Below, one piece after another: positions 29,681 through 37,398 of a stretch of 54,136 nt of DNA. The notes beneath the pieces were generated by a model, which did not search any database, had not been told where the DNA came from, and saw nothing but the letters and a program-made list of their open reading frames with translations. Position numbers and translations under genes: made by a program. Position 1 is the stretch's first letter. The number at the start of each line of letters is the position of its first letter. The stretch covers positions 1 through 54,136 of the IMG/VR virus record IMGVR_UViG_3300006853_000020. One strand, written 5' to 3'. Source of the DNA: a virus.

Positions 29681-30360
29681 AGCGTCACCTCAAGAGTGAG
29701 GGTTGTTAGTTCGCAGTTTTGGCACCCGGTCTGGCCGACTTGAATGAGATCGCCGTCGCAATTGATTAATCCGCACGACACCGGAGCCGACAGACTGATA
29801 AAGAATGGATCACACTCCACAAGTCCTTCTACCCCGCATACATCTGGCCCGTAGGGTTGGCCTTGATAAAGAACATTGTCGTTGGCATAGCTGGTTCCGT
29901 TCCAAAGAGCATTGGTTGTGATGGAATAAGCCTGAACCACCGCTCGCCAGCGTTTAGGGTCAGAAAAAAAGCCACCAGTGGATTCACACCAAATCCATAC
30001 ATACAAGTCGGGGGTCTCACTCCAAGCTGTAATACCCCCGCCGCAATCAAGACACCCTCCGTCCACCAAGTCCGTCGAAGTTCCCTCGTAAGATAGCCCT
30101 AAACCCGCATTACAATTAGCTGTTCGGTTCAGGGTGATCGACTTGGTTCCGGCACAAGACGTCACCGTGGCTTGCAAAGTAGCTGGGGGGCTATTGTTGA
30201 GTCCTGCGGCCGTGCAATAGCCACAACATGCCTGGGAGTTGGGGCCGTCACCGCCACTCCCTGACCCACTTCCCCCGCAGCATGGCTTGCAGAGCTTTGC
30301 CGTCGCCACAGCAAGCTTCTGTGTAAGCGTCAGGCCCGGTGGAAGCTCAAACGGTGGCAT
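29677..30360 (-). CDS. Cys-rich virion protein (tail tip)
   Basis: 227 residues with a flexible SGSGSGGDG linker and many cysteines in a beta-rich fold (SCAGTKSITLNRTANCNAGLGLSYEG). Similar Gly/Ser-linked, Cys-rich domains occur in tail-tip proteins. Immediately follows the 30363-30932 gene (2 bp gap). Role inferred from position at the end of the tail module. Confidence 0.55.
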   Translation of the reverse strand: MPPFELPPGLTLTQKLAVATAKLCKPCCGGSGSGSGGDGPNSQACCGYCTAAGLNNSPPATLQATVTSCAGTKSITLNRTANCNAGLGLSYEGTSTDLVDGGCLDCGGGITAWSETPDLYVWIWCESTGGFFSDPKRWRAVVQAYSITTNALWNGTSYANDNVLYQGQPYGPDVCGVEGLVECDPFFISLSAPVSCGLINCDGDLIQVGQTGCQNCELTTLTLEVTL

Positions 30361-30362
30361 TG

Positions 30363-30932
30363 TTATTCCACCGGGGTCACAGTGTTACCGTTAATCGTGA
30401 ATACGTGCGTGGTGCCATCGCCGCAGTCTACGGTGAAGGTGTTGCCACCGGAGCCGGAGCCTTCTGCCCCAGCGCCGCCAATTATCACCCAGTGGCTTGC
30501 AGCCTTCTTGAGCAATACATTCTGGCCAGCAAGCCAGGAATCCCCATTAAGCGGATAGGCATAGTTGGCCCCAGATGTTCCGGTTTGAGGCAGAGTCGTT
30601 GTCACGCCATTGGGGACAATCACGCCCTTCCAAGGGAAGTCGTCGTAAATCTGATCAAAGGCATAAGCCAGGTAGCCTTCCTCGTCTGTGAATCCTTCGC
30701 CAGCAGGATCCAGAGAGAATCCACTTCCGCCACTTCCACTGCCTTCGGCTCGAATCTGGCCGTAGATGAACACTTGAGGTGATGGCACCTCAGTAGGCAT
30801 AGTGCCGCCCTGGACATGCTCCCCCTGATAGCGGCTGATAGAATCGAGTTGCTCATCAGTACGACGCATCCACTGCCGCTGAGGAGGGCTAGCGTCGTAG
30901 GGAATCCGGGTTGGAGTGCGCGGGGTGAACAT
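30363..30932 (-). CDS. Virion protein, tail tip/fibre-associated
   Basis: 189 residues from ATG 30932 (stop of the preceding gene overlaps as TAATG). Gly/Ser linkers (EGSGSGGSGFSLD, GAEGSGSGGNTFTVD) connect beta modules, and DGTTHVFTINGNTVTPV ends in a short repeat-like strand. Probably part of the tail tip. Confidence 0.6.
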   Translation of the reverse strand: MFTPRTPTRIPYDASPPQRQWMRRTDEQLDSISRYQGEHVQGGTMPTEVPSPQVFIYGQIRAEGSGSGGSGFSLDPAGEGFTDEEGYLAYAFDQIYDDFPWKGVIVPNGVTTTLPQTGTSGANYAYPLNGDSWLAGQNVLLKKAASHWVIIGGAGAEGSGSGGNTFTVDCGDGTTHVFTINGNTVTPVE

Positions 30933-32104
30933 TATGGCCCCGCTGGCAACGCAGGTGGCTGAATGCACTCAGGCGGGATCCAGAATAGCTTTCTGAAGTC
31001 CACCAGGTCGATGAGAGGGTTTCCTGCGACTACTGAGGTTGTTCCGTCTGCGCTAGTCCTATACAGCCTCAACCGGGTAACTCCAGCAGCATCCTTAACC
31101 GTCTTTCGCACGTAGTTATGGCCAACTACAGCACCCGCTCCGGTGGGGCTGTTGTCGATGTTGTGGACCTTGCGGAAGCCATATTGCACGTTCCAGTATC
31201 GTCGTCCCATTCGCAGGGGCTGGCGAACGATATCAGCGGAAACAAAGTGCAGGGTTTCTTTCGGTTGGCCTGCGGTGTAATCAGGAGTGGGAAAGATGGC
31301 GTTGGAGTTCACTCGCCCGAAGCACAGGTTGATCGCCGCAATCGGGTCGTAGGGCAGATCGTAAATGTACAGCCAGAAGTCTGCGATGTTGTCCAAGACG
31401 CTGGGCTTCTGCTCATATTGAACTGTACCCAGGGGTCCGCCTTCCTGCCCTGTCGTGGGATAGCCAACAATCTTCAAGGCCTCAGAAGGGTACTGAAAGA
31501 AGATGCTTGCAGGCTTCTGAACGATTCGAGCATAGCGAAGCCACTCCCGACAACAGCCGATCGTTCCCGACCCTGCGGATCCGCCACCGTTGTAGACTTC
31601 AGCATCTGAGTAAAGGTCGTAGTCCAAAGCAGCGAAGGAAACCAGTATCTTCGCATAAGTGCCTTTCGGCCTGTTCACTGAGAGGGAGGGTGCACCGTCG
31701 TTGCTCTTAGCGCCATCGGGCATTGCCACGGCACGAACTGCATGCACCCAATCAATCGGCACCGGTGGAGTAGATCCATCCACCAGCCCCATGTGATAGC
31801 CAACAGGCAGCTTGCGATGAACATGTCGCCCATCGTAGGTCGTGGTCCCCGGCGTGCCGTACCCATCTGCCGACACTCCATTAGTGCCAGCAGCATTGAT
31901 TTTGGCAAAGCCCACCATGTTTTCGATGAAATTAAATCGGTCAGCCCAAGCAACAAGGAAGGTGCGTGTGCAGCCACTTCCTTCGGGTGAGAACTGCTCT
32001 ACTAATTCAGGATCGCTACGTTCTTCGCTGTACGCAATGCTATAAGAGGCACCCGTCGTGTAGTTTTCACAAGTGAGACTTTGCTGGAGTGGACGATCCG
32101 CCAC
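30932..32104 (-). CDS. Tail tip/distal tail protein
   Basis: 390 residues; no recognised family, but size, position after the tape measure and beta-rich composition with repeated Gly turns fit a distal tail or baseplate protein (FVSADIVRQPLRMGRRYWNVQYGFRKVHNID near the C-terminus). The GTG start at 32104 has AAGGG upstream. The frame is also open back to the transcript start predicted from promoter element 6, 15 codons earlier. Confidence 0.6.
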   Translation of the reverse strand: MADRPLQQSLTCENYTTGASYSIAYSEERSDPELVEQFSPEGSGCTRTFLVAWADRFNFIENMVGFAKINAAGTNGVSADGYGTPGTTTYDGRHVHRKLPVGYHMGLVDGSTPPVPIDWVHAVRAVAMPDGAKSNDGAPSLSVNRPKGTYAKILVSFAALDYDLYSDAEVYNGGGSAGSGTIGCCREWLRYARIVQKPASIFFQYPSEALKIVGYPTTGQEGGPLGTVQYEQKPSVLDNIADFWLYIYDLPYDPIAAINLCFGRVNSNAIFPTPDYTAGQPKETLHFVSADIVRQPLRMGRRYWNVQYGFRKVHNIDNSPTGAGAVVGHNYVRKTVKDAAGVTRLRLYRTSADGTTSVVAGNPLIDLVDFRKLFWIPPECIQPPALPAGP

Positions 32105-32149
32105 AGGGAATACCCTTGATTCCTGCCATCCAGAAGCTAGGTTGGCTAT

Positions 32150-32174
32150 GAATGCACGGTATCATCGGTATCAG
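32150..32174 (-). promoter_or_regulatory. Late promoter element 6
   Basis: CTGATACCGATGATA (32160-32174, complement), with TACCGT in the extended -10 position. The codon 10 nt downstream is ATA, not ATG, and is in frame with the tail-tip gene 15 codons before its GTG. It lies between that gene and the divergent plus-strand gene. Confidence 0.7.
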
Positions 32175-32203
32175 TGACTCAGAGATAAGGAGATGTCGTC
32201 CAG

Positions 32204-32716
32204 GTGATTAACTTCTTGTGTCCCAACTGCAAGAAATCCCTTAAAGCCAAGGATGAAGACGAAGGGAAAAAGGTTAAATGTAACAAGTGCGGTGAACTAC
32301 TGACGGTTCCTGCATTGGCTGATCGAGAACCGGTGGTACTAATGCAATCCACTGAGCCAGTAGTCGAAGATTCCAAAGCAATTGAAGAACCACCTAAGAA
32401 AGCATGGCAGAAAGCCTTTGCAGACGAGTTAAGCCCAAAGAAAACAGCAACAAAGGAATCGCTGTCATCTAAGTTTTTCCGCTTTATTTTCGTAACTATG
32501 CTGATCGCTGGCGGCACATATTGTTGCATTAAGTGGCTATACTTCCTGTCTGCCGTCGATAAGCACAAGACCTACATTCACACTCAAGAAAACATCACAA
32601 TCGGCGAGAGTAGCTTCGGTACGTATCACATCTTGTCGGAGATGGCAGAACCACTTGTGCTTACAATCTTCTGGGCGATATTCTTCCTGGTAGGACAGAT
32701 GAAACGTGCTAAGTAG
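32204..32716 (+). CDS. Zinc-ribbon membrane protein
   Basis: 170 residues from GTG (AAGGAG upstream). FLCPNCKKSLKAKDEDEGKKVKCNKCGELLTVP is a zinc ribbon of the kind frequent in planctomycete proteins (CPxCxxxxxxxxxxAGKxVxCxxCxxxL). Two transmembrane helices follow, FFRFIFVTMLIAGGTYCCIKW and LVLTIFWAIFFLVGQ. Not part of the virion; probably host-derived. Divergent from the tail-tip gene, convergent with the tape-measure gene (8-bp overlap). Confidence 0.7.
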   Translation: MINFLCPNCKKSLKAKDEDEGKKVKCNKCGELLTVPALADREPVVLMQSTEPVVEDSKAIEEPPKKAWQKAFADELSPKKTATKESLSSKFFRFIFVTMLIAGGTYCCIKWLYFLSAVDKHKTYIHTQENITIGESSFGTYHILSEMAEPLVLTIFWAIFFLVGQMKRAK

Positions 32717-33761
32717 GCGGGGTCACGTTTTTAGAATTGACTGCCCCTTTGCCTCCCTCAATCGCTCCCGTGTTCTTGTTGACGGCTTCGGTGTTTAGCT
32801 TCAATTCCCTGACGGTGTTCTCTGCCCCAAGATCACCACCGGCCCCAAAGACTCCCAACTGTGCTTGCTGCCTCAGGTCAGCCAACCCGCTGTAAGATCC
32901 AGGCATGCCGATTCCTGCCGTCTTCAACTCGTCGCCCTGTAGTTTCTGCTTTGATTCAAAAGCCCGAATAGCCCCACGGCGTTTGGCAATCTCGACATTG
33001 TTGCCAACGAAGGGGATATTCGACCACCAATCTTTCTCCAAGTCGTTTACTTCCTTCAGCAGGGTTTCGATGTACTTGGGATCCCCCTTGAGCTTCTCGA
33101 CCATCCTCCTCTTGTCGGCAAAGTCGTTGACAGCCTTCTCACCAATACCACCGGCCAGACCGCCGCCAAGGCCTCCGATCAATGAACCCAATGGTCCACC
33201 GAATCGAGCACCGATGGCAGCGCCAGTAGCAGCACCGCCGAGGCCACCGATCAGACCGTTGGGAGCTTTGTCTGTTGCCCGAGCTAGCGATTGAATCAGT
33301 GCCGACAGTTTCAGCACAGGAGCTTGTGTCTTCGTGCCTGCAGCCAGGCTCAGCATCTTGAGCGAACCGGTGAGCGTATCCAGAGTTGTTGAACCGGCTG
33401 CAGCAGCCCCGGAAAAGGCCATGGCAGCAGCCCCTGCGCCCACAGCTCCGACTCCAGCCGCGAACTTGCCCAGTCCACCAGCAATATTCGGCGAATCATA
33501 AGAGACAGTACGCCATGGGTTTGATCGTCTCCTTTCTTCTGCAACCAGGCGATGCTCCGCCATCAGTTGCATTCGTGCTGATAGCTTCTCCCTTTCGGCT
33601 AGCTTTTTTTTGTAATTGATACCGGCTTTATTCAATATTTCTTCTATCTGTTTGCTAGTTGAGACGCTGGCATCCTTCAGCTCCTTCATGTCCTGGAGCA
33701 TCTTCTCTTTGCCTTGCAGCCTCAGTTCTACTGCCCCTTCCAGGGCTGCTCCTGCGGACAT
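32709..33761 (-). CDS. Short tape-measure-like tail protein
   Basis: 350 residues. An N-terminal coiled coil (KEKMLQDMKELKDASVSTSKQIEEILNKAGINYKKKL) and a Gly/Ala-rich hydrophobic middle (GGLGGAATGAAIGARFGGPLGSLIGGLGGG) match tape-measure composition. It follows the assembly chaperones as in lambda-like phages. The short length predicts a short tail if the one-residue to 1.5 angstrom rule holds. Confidence 0.65.
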   Translation of the reverse strand: MSAGAALEGAVELRLQGKEKMLQDMKELKDASVSTSKQIEEILNKAGINYKKKLAEREKLSARMQLMAEHRLVAEERRRSNPWRTVSYDSPNIAGGLGKFAAGVGAVGAGAAAMAFSGAAAAGSTTLDTLTGSLKMLSLAAGTKTQAPVLKLSALIQSLARATDKAPNGLIGGLGGAATGAAIGARFGGPLGSLIGGLGGGLAGGIGEKAVNDFADKRRMVEKLKGDPKYIETLLKEVNDLEKDWWSNIPFVGNNVEIAKRRGAIRAFESKQKLQGDELKTAGIGMPGSYSGLADLRQQAQLGVFGAGGDLGAENTVRELKLNTEAVNKNTGAIEGGKGAVNSKNVTPPT

Positions 33762-33764
33762 GGC

Positions 33765-34010
33765 TTACCCTCTTGCTAGCTTCGATTCCACTTCATCATG
33801 CCATCGACACCAGATGGAAAATTCAGACTCCCCCTTGATCCTTGAGGCTTTCCAGAACGCTTGTCGGGCATCCACTTGTGGCATGTTGCTGACTCCGTTG
33901 TAGCCAAACAGGTTCTTCAGTTGCCACACTGTTAGTTTTCCAAACTCCCACGGCTTGTACTTTCCGATCATGAGCACCTTGGGGTTATCCTGCGCGGCCC
34001 CCAAGATCAT
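33765..34010 (-). CDS. Tail assembly chaperone, frameshift extension (GT-like)
   Basis: 81 residues beginning MILGAAQDNPKVLM. Its ATG lies inside the A7 slippery site of the upstream chaperone gene. Ribosomes slipping back one base at 34010-34016 would fuse it to the 166-residue protein, giving about 247 residues (lambda G and GT are 140 and 279). It may also be translated independently through the ATGA overlap. Confidence 0.75.
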   Translation of the reverse strand: MILGAAQDNPKVLMIGKYKPWEFGKLTVWQLKNLFGYNGVSNMPQVDARQAFWKASRIKGESEFSIWCRWHDEVESKLARG

Positions 34011-34507
34011 TTTTTTGAACTCTCGCCATGATTCTCGGAAGGGCTGCCATGTTCGTTCAAGGCGGGTTCGTCCTGGCCAGTCAGCCCCGACTTGTCCTTC
34101 TGCTGACCACTCCGGGGGTTTGCTTTGTGGACCGCTTCAGCAACAAGATTCCAGTTGTCCTTCACTATTTCTAGGGCAAGTTGGAGGTTGATATTCCGAT
34201 CATGTGGAGAGAGTAGATGGTACAGCAAGGTTGCCATGAGTTCATTGTCCACCAGACCACCATCGAGCATGATGGCATCGAAGTCATAGGCGCCCAAGGC
34301 AAACGATCGGGCTAAGGCAATCTCCCGCTGGGCAACTGCTTTATCGCTACCACCCATCATGCGTGCCATCTGTGCAGCCTTTAGGAATGCTGCAGTCGAT
34401 ACAGCCTCCAGGGCATCAGCGTACCACTGAGAAAGCCTAAACTTCCTCCCCTTGTATTCCAGTTCGGAATAGACTCCGTTGCCTGTGACTGCCCCAATCG
34501 CTGACAT
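34007..34507 (-). CDS. Tail assembly chaperone (G-like)
   Basis: 166 residues ending in SSKK at the slippery run. Helical core (DALEAVSTAAFLKAAQMARMM, NELMATLLYHLLSPHDRNINLQLALEIVKDNWNLV) with a disordered polar tail (RSGQQKDKSGLTGQDEPALN). It chaperones the tape measure during tail assembly. Position between tail tube and tape measure is exact for lambda G. Confidence 0.8.
   Translation of the reverse strand: MSAIGAVTGNGVYSELEYKGRKFRLSQWYADALEAVSTAAFLKAAQMARMMGGSDKAVAQREIALARSFALGAYDFDAIMLDGGLVDNELMATLLYHLLSPHDRNINLQLALEIVKDNWNLVAEAVHKANPRSGQQKDKSGLTGQDEPALNEHGSPSENHGESSKK
34010..34016 (-). promoter_or_regulatory. A-AAA-AAA ribosomal slippery site
   Basis: On the minus strand the zero frame reads TCA AAA AAA TGA; the seven As (34010-34016) fit X-XXY-YYZ for -1 slippage. 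The -1 frame continues directly into the 33765-34010 gene without a stop. The stop TGA is one codon after the heptamer. Confidence 0.85.
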
Positions 34508-34516
34508 ACATTCCTC

Positions 34517-34990
34517 CTACGTTAAGGTTGTTGACCAGGTGATAGCCTGTGGAATGGTTGAGATGGTTTGCCCCTTGGGATGAATCTCGAAGTTGACTTC
34601 GATCATGCCAGCATCATCAGTGACGCCGGTGAGCCCTAGTGGAAATATCTTGCAGTCACCGAAGACGTAGCCCTTACGTGAACCGCCTGCGTCTGTGTTG
34701 ACATCCAGGACGATTTCGACATTGGTGTAATCGAAATTAGAAGCAACCACTGCCCCGGAGACAGAGGACAGGATCAGCGCCACCAGAGTATCAGCCGGAT
34801 CGACGTAGCCAGTGCCACGAATAAGACCGCCAGCCGATTCAAAGACTGTGAGGGGAATGCAGTCAAAATCGCTGGTGACACTACGACGATAACGAATCTC
34901 AAAATCGACATCCCAGCGGGTGACTTTGAGTTTGAGGGCTGGCCCGGTATTGGCACGGATGGAGGCTGCGCTTGCTGGACGGTCGGCCAT
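34517..34990 (-). CDS. Major tail (tube) protein, copy B
   Basis: 157 residues: MADRPASAASIRANTGPALKLKVTRWDVDFEIRYRRSVTSDF, then GTGYVDPADTLVALILS and GYVFGDCKIFPLGLTGVTDDAGMIEVNFEIHPKG. Homologous over its length to the next gene (35008), so a tandem duplicate. The beta-sandwich with repeated VNFEIH strand is typical of tail-tube subunits. Confidence 0.75.
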   Translation of the reverse strand: MADRPASAASIRANTGPALKLKVTRWDVDFEIRYRRSVTSDFDCIPLTVFESAGGLIRGTGYVDPADTLVALILSSVSGAVVASNFDYTNVEIVLDVNTDAGGSRKGYVFGDCKIFPLGLTGVTDDAGMIEVNFEIHPKGQTISTIPQAITWSTTLT

Positions 34991-35007
34991 GCTTCACCGT
35001 CCGTTCG

Positions 35008-35445
35008 TTAGGTCAGGGTTGACGAATAGGCAACGCCAGCCTGCGAATGAATCTCAAAATTGATCTCCTGCATACCTGCTTCATCAGTTTGACCAGTAAG
35101 ACCAAGCACCACCAGTTTGCAACTGCCAAAGGTATAACCATGGCGGGAACCGGTGACTTCTGCCAAATCGATCAGGTAAATGCAAGACGTTAAGTCTTGG
35201 GCAGTGCCTGTAGGGCCAATTGAAGCAAGCAGGAAGGCTGATGCCGCATTAGAAGGATCCACGTAGCCAGTTAGCTTAAGGATACCGCCGTTCTGAGTGA
35301 GAACGCTGCGAGGATTGAGAAGTGCATCGGTCGTGACAGACCGGTTTACCTTAATCTCAGGGTCCATTTCGCTTCTGGTGACTTTGATGCTGAGGGGGCC
35401 AGCATTAGCACGAAATCCCATCACGCTCCCTGAACGATCAGCCAC
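35008..35445 (-). CDS. Major tail (tube) protein, copy A
   Basis: 145 residues: MADRSGSVMGFRANAGPLSIKVTRSEMDPEIKVNRSVTTD, then GYVDPSNAASAFLLASIG and GYTFGSCKLVVLGLTGQTDEAGMQEINFEIHSQAG. Clear paralogue of 34517-34990. Two related tube proteins may form alternating or separate parts of the tube. Confidence 0.75.
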   Translation of the reverse strand: MADRSGSVMGFRANAGPLSIKVTRSEMDPEIKVNRSVTTDALLNPRSVLTQNGGILKLTGYVDPSNAASAFLLASIGPTGTAQDLTSCIYLIDLAEVTGSRHGYTFGSCKLVVLGLTGQTDEAGMQEINFEIHSQAGVAYSSTLT

Positions 35446-35623
35446 GGATCACCTCATGGAGCGTCTGCCCCTTAAAGACTTCGGTTTGGAGATGCTTGGC
35501 ATCGGGAGCCTGCAACTGGACGCGAGCTGCTTCGATAGCTTGTTCCACAGTCTTTGCCCGGTCTGAGGCGATGAATACCGCTGGCTTACTTTCGAGTTGA
35601 ACCATGAACTGCAAGGTTTCCAT
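35438..35623 (-). CDS. Small hypothetical tail protein
   Basis: 61 residues from ATG 35623, with GGAGCTAGCG before it; the ATG at 35635 is in frame but less well placed. METLQFMVQLESKPAVFIASDRAKTVEQAIEAARVQLQAPDAKHLQTEV. Lies between the tail-completion and tube genes. Confidence 0.55.
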   Translation of the reverse strand: METLQFMVQLESKPAVFIASDRAKTVEQAIEAARVQLQAPDAKHLQTEVFKGQTLHEVIRG

Positions 35624-35625
35624 CG

Positions 35626-36069
35626 CTAGCTCCATTGCACCCTGATAGTCATCCCATGCGGCTTGCCCACAACACTGTTCCCAGCCCGCCTGTCCTCTGG
35701 AGTCGCCAGACTCTTGCCCGTGGGCTTCCGCTGCCAGGCATAGCTCACCGTGCCCGTTGGCTCTCCCCCTCCGCCCCCCAGTGTCCCTGTCGCAGAAGCC
35801 GCCAGCAGCAGTTGCATTTTGCTTTCCAAGGTGGCGATAGCTGCCGGTGTTGCATTGTCTGCAAATATCTCCACCACCACTGCATAGATCGCATAGCGGG
35901 CTTGGTCGCTGGTGTACCCCTCTTTTTCTGTCGAGATCGAACAGCGGGCATAGGGTGTTCCGGTGCCAGTGTTCTGGTCAAGCTGGATGCCACCGGGGAC
36001 CGCCGCACTCAATCCAGATACAGCCGCCCAGTCAACAGCCAGCTTGCGCAGCACGTAGCTCTCGTACAT
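35626..36069 (-). CDS. Tail terminator/completion-like protein
   Basis: 147 residues. MYESYVLRKLAVDWAAVSGLSAAVPGGIQ and PYARCSISTEKEGYTSDQARYAIYAVVVEIFAD fit the DUF3168/lambda U family that caps the tail tube and joins head to tail. The ATG is exactly 10 nt after promoter element 5, so it should be the first codon of the mRNA. No ribosome binding site. Confidence 0.65.
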   Translation of the reverse strand: MYESYVLRKLAVDWAAVSGLSAAVPGGIQLDQNTGTGTPYARCSISTEKEGYTSDQARYAIYAVVVEIFADNATPAAIATLESKMQLLLAASATGTLGGGGGEPTGTVSYAWQRKPTGKSLATPEDRRAGNSVVGKPHGMTIRVQWS

Positions 36070-36094
36070 GCACCGAGAGTAGCATCGGTATCAG
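36070..36094 (-). promoter_or_regulatory. Late promoter element 5
   Basis: CTGATACCGATGCTA (36080-36094, complement), TACTCT in the extended -10 position, ATG of the tail-terminator gene exactly 10 nt later. Confidence 0.8.
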
Positions 36095-36104
36095 TGGGGA
36101 AGAT

Positions 36105-36467
36105 TTAGTCGTAACCGGCGATGATCTTTTGCAGTTCATCGAACATCTGCGAATAGCAGAGAAGCAGGCCTAAACGCCCGCGTTCGATCTCCAAATAGGG
36201 CATGTACCAGGCAGCAGGCAGGTAGCCGACTCGCACGTAACCAAGTTGCATGATTTCCCGGGCAGTCTCGGGCATCACCACTAGGGAATCGCGGCCATTC
36301 CAGGTACGGCCGTGGGGGTATTCGCCAGGGACAGAGGCTGGAGGATAGGCCGTAGAAAGGTTGATCTTCATCTCAGTTTGAAGCGTGAAAGCCGCTCTCA
36401 GTAGACGCTGAGCGGCTTCCATTTGGACTTCTTCCAGCCATTCTTCGGTTCGGTCTGTGATGGTCAT
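36105..36467 (-). CDS. HK97 gp10-like tail component
   Basis: 120 residues. WLEEVQMEAAQRLLRAAFTLQTEMKINLSTAYPPASVPGEYPHGRTWNGRDSL matches the HK97 gp10/minor tail protein fold (N-terminal helix, then a PHxRTGxLxxS-like turn). It overlaps the next gene by 4 bp. Confidence 0.7.
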   Translation of the reverse strand: MTITDRTEEWLEEVQMEAAQRLLRAAFTLQTEMKINLSTAYPPASVPGEYPHGRTWNGRDSLVVMPETAREIMQLGYVRVGYLPAAWYMPYLEIERGRLGLLLCYSQMFDELQKIIAGYD

Positions 36468-36676
36468 GCGGATCGCTCAAAATGAGTCCGCCTGAACTCT
36501 CCAATTTCGATAACAATCTTGGCTGTTCCGTTCAGGGTGGTCCGTGGATAAGTCCACTCCAAGACACGGTCGTAGCCGATTTGATTATCCCACTTGATTT
36601 CAAGGCCTTTATCGACTGCTTGGTCGATCTGATCGGCGAGGAATTTTTTCATAATCTGTGCTTTTTCTTTGGTCAT
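36464..36676 (-). CDS. Small head-tail connector protein
   Basis: 70 residues: KAQIMKKFLADQIDQAVDKGLEIKWDNQIGYDRVLEWTYPRTTLNGTAKIVIEIGEFRRTHFER. Overlaps both neighbours by 4 bp, in the head-tail joining block. Family unknown. Confidence 0.55.
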   Translation of the reverse strand: MTKEKAQIMKKFLADQIDQAVDKGLEIKWDNQIGYDRVLEWTYPRTTLNGTAKIVIEIGEFRRTHFERSA

Positions 36677-37368
36677 GCCACCCTCACAGTAGCCCGCATC
36701 AGTTCATCAATCCGCTGGGCATTAGTTACGCTGAGAACATCGGCAATAATCGTGGCTGCCCCTTCAGTCCAGCGCAAAACGTGTCTGTCGGGCAACAGAT
36801 CGAAGTTGCTGGCGAAGAACACGTCATACATCTTGTCGTTATCCTGTCGCCCCATCATCACTGCCATCCGCACATCGGTAGGCTGACGACGGCAAACAAC
36901 TCCAGTGGCTACGTCCGAATCGGTGGTCTGGCGGGTCAGGATGGTGCTGACGGATTGAGTCTTGAGAACGACATCGACGGTGTCGCGGAGATTGAAACAA
37001 ATCTTGGGATTGATGACTGCCAACAGCCAGTAATAGGGGTCTGCCAATGCCCTTAGAACGGTGTAAGTAACAGGTGTTGGCGTTTGCTGGGTAGGGTCTT
37101 GTTCGTTCGCGTCAGTGAGCGTATCGCCAGGCTTCCAGGGTCCAGCGCCATTGGTGTCAGCATGCTTAGAGAGTAGGTAGCTGCATTCGGGATCAACATA
37201 GGCCCCGTTGCACATTTGCCTGACTTTGTAGTTGACTCCCCCGCGTTGTGACCAGGAAACAGCAGTCGTCACGTTAGGTAGATTCGACGGCCTAACGCTC
37301 ACCATCGTGATTGCACGAGGGGTGGGGAAAGTGAATTTCAAATAGTCTGTGGCGGGATCAAGGGGCAT
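36673..37368 (-). CDS. Head-tail connector/neck protein
   Basis: 231 residues; the N-terminal half (FTFPTPRAITMVSVRPSNLPNVTTAVSWSQRGGVNYKVRQ) and the C-terminal half (VVLKTQSVSTILTRQTTDSD...RMAVMMGRQDNDKMYDVFFASNFDLLPDRHVLR) are beta-rich. First gene of the head-tail block; its ATG is 10 nt after promoter element 4. Family not recognised. Confidence 0.6.
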   Translation of the reverse strand: MPLDPATDYLKFTFPTPRAITMVSVRPSNLPNVTTAVSWSQRGGVNYKVRQMCNGAYVDPECSYLLSKHADTNGAGPWKPGDTLTDANEQDPTQQTPTPVTYTVLRALADPYYWLLAVINPKICFNLRDTVDVVLKTQSVSTILTRQTTDSDVATGVVCRRQPTDVRMAVMMGRQDNDKMYDVFFASNFDLLPDRHVLRWTEGAATIIADVLSVTNAQRIDELMRATVRVA

Positions 37369-37393
37369 GACCCCAGACTAGCATCGGTATCAG
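37369..37393 (-). promoter_or_regulatory. Late promoter element 4
   Basis: CTGATACCGATGCTA (37379-37393, complement), TAGTCT in the extended -10 position, ATG exactly 10 nt later. Confidence 0.8.
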
Positions 37394-37398
37394 ACGAG

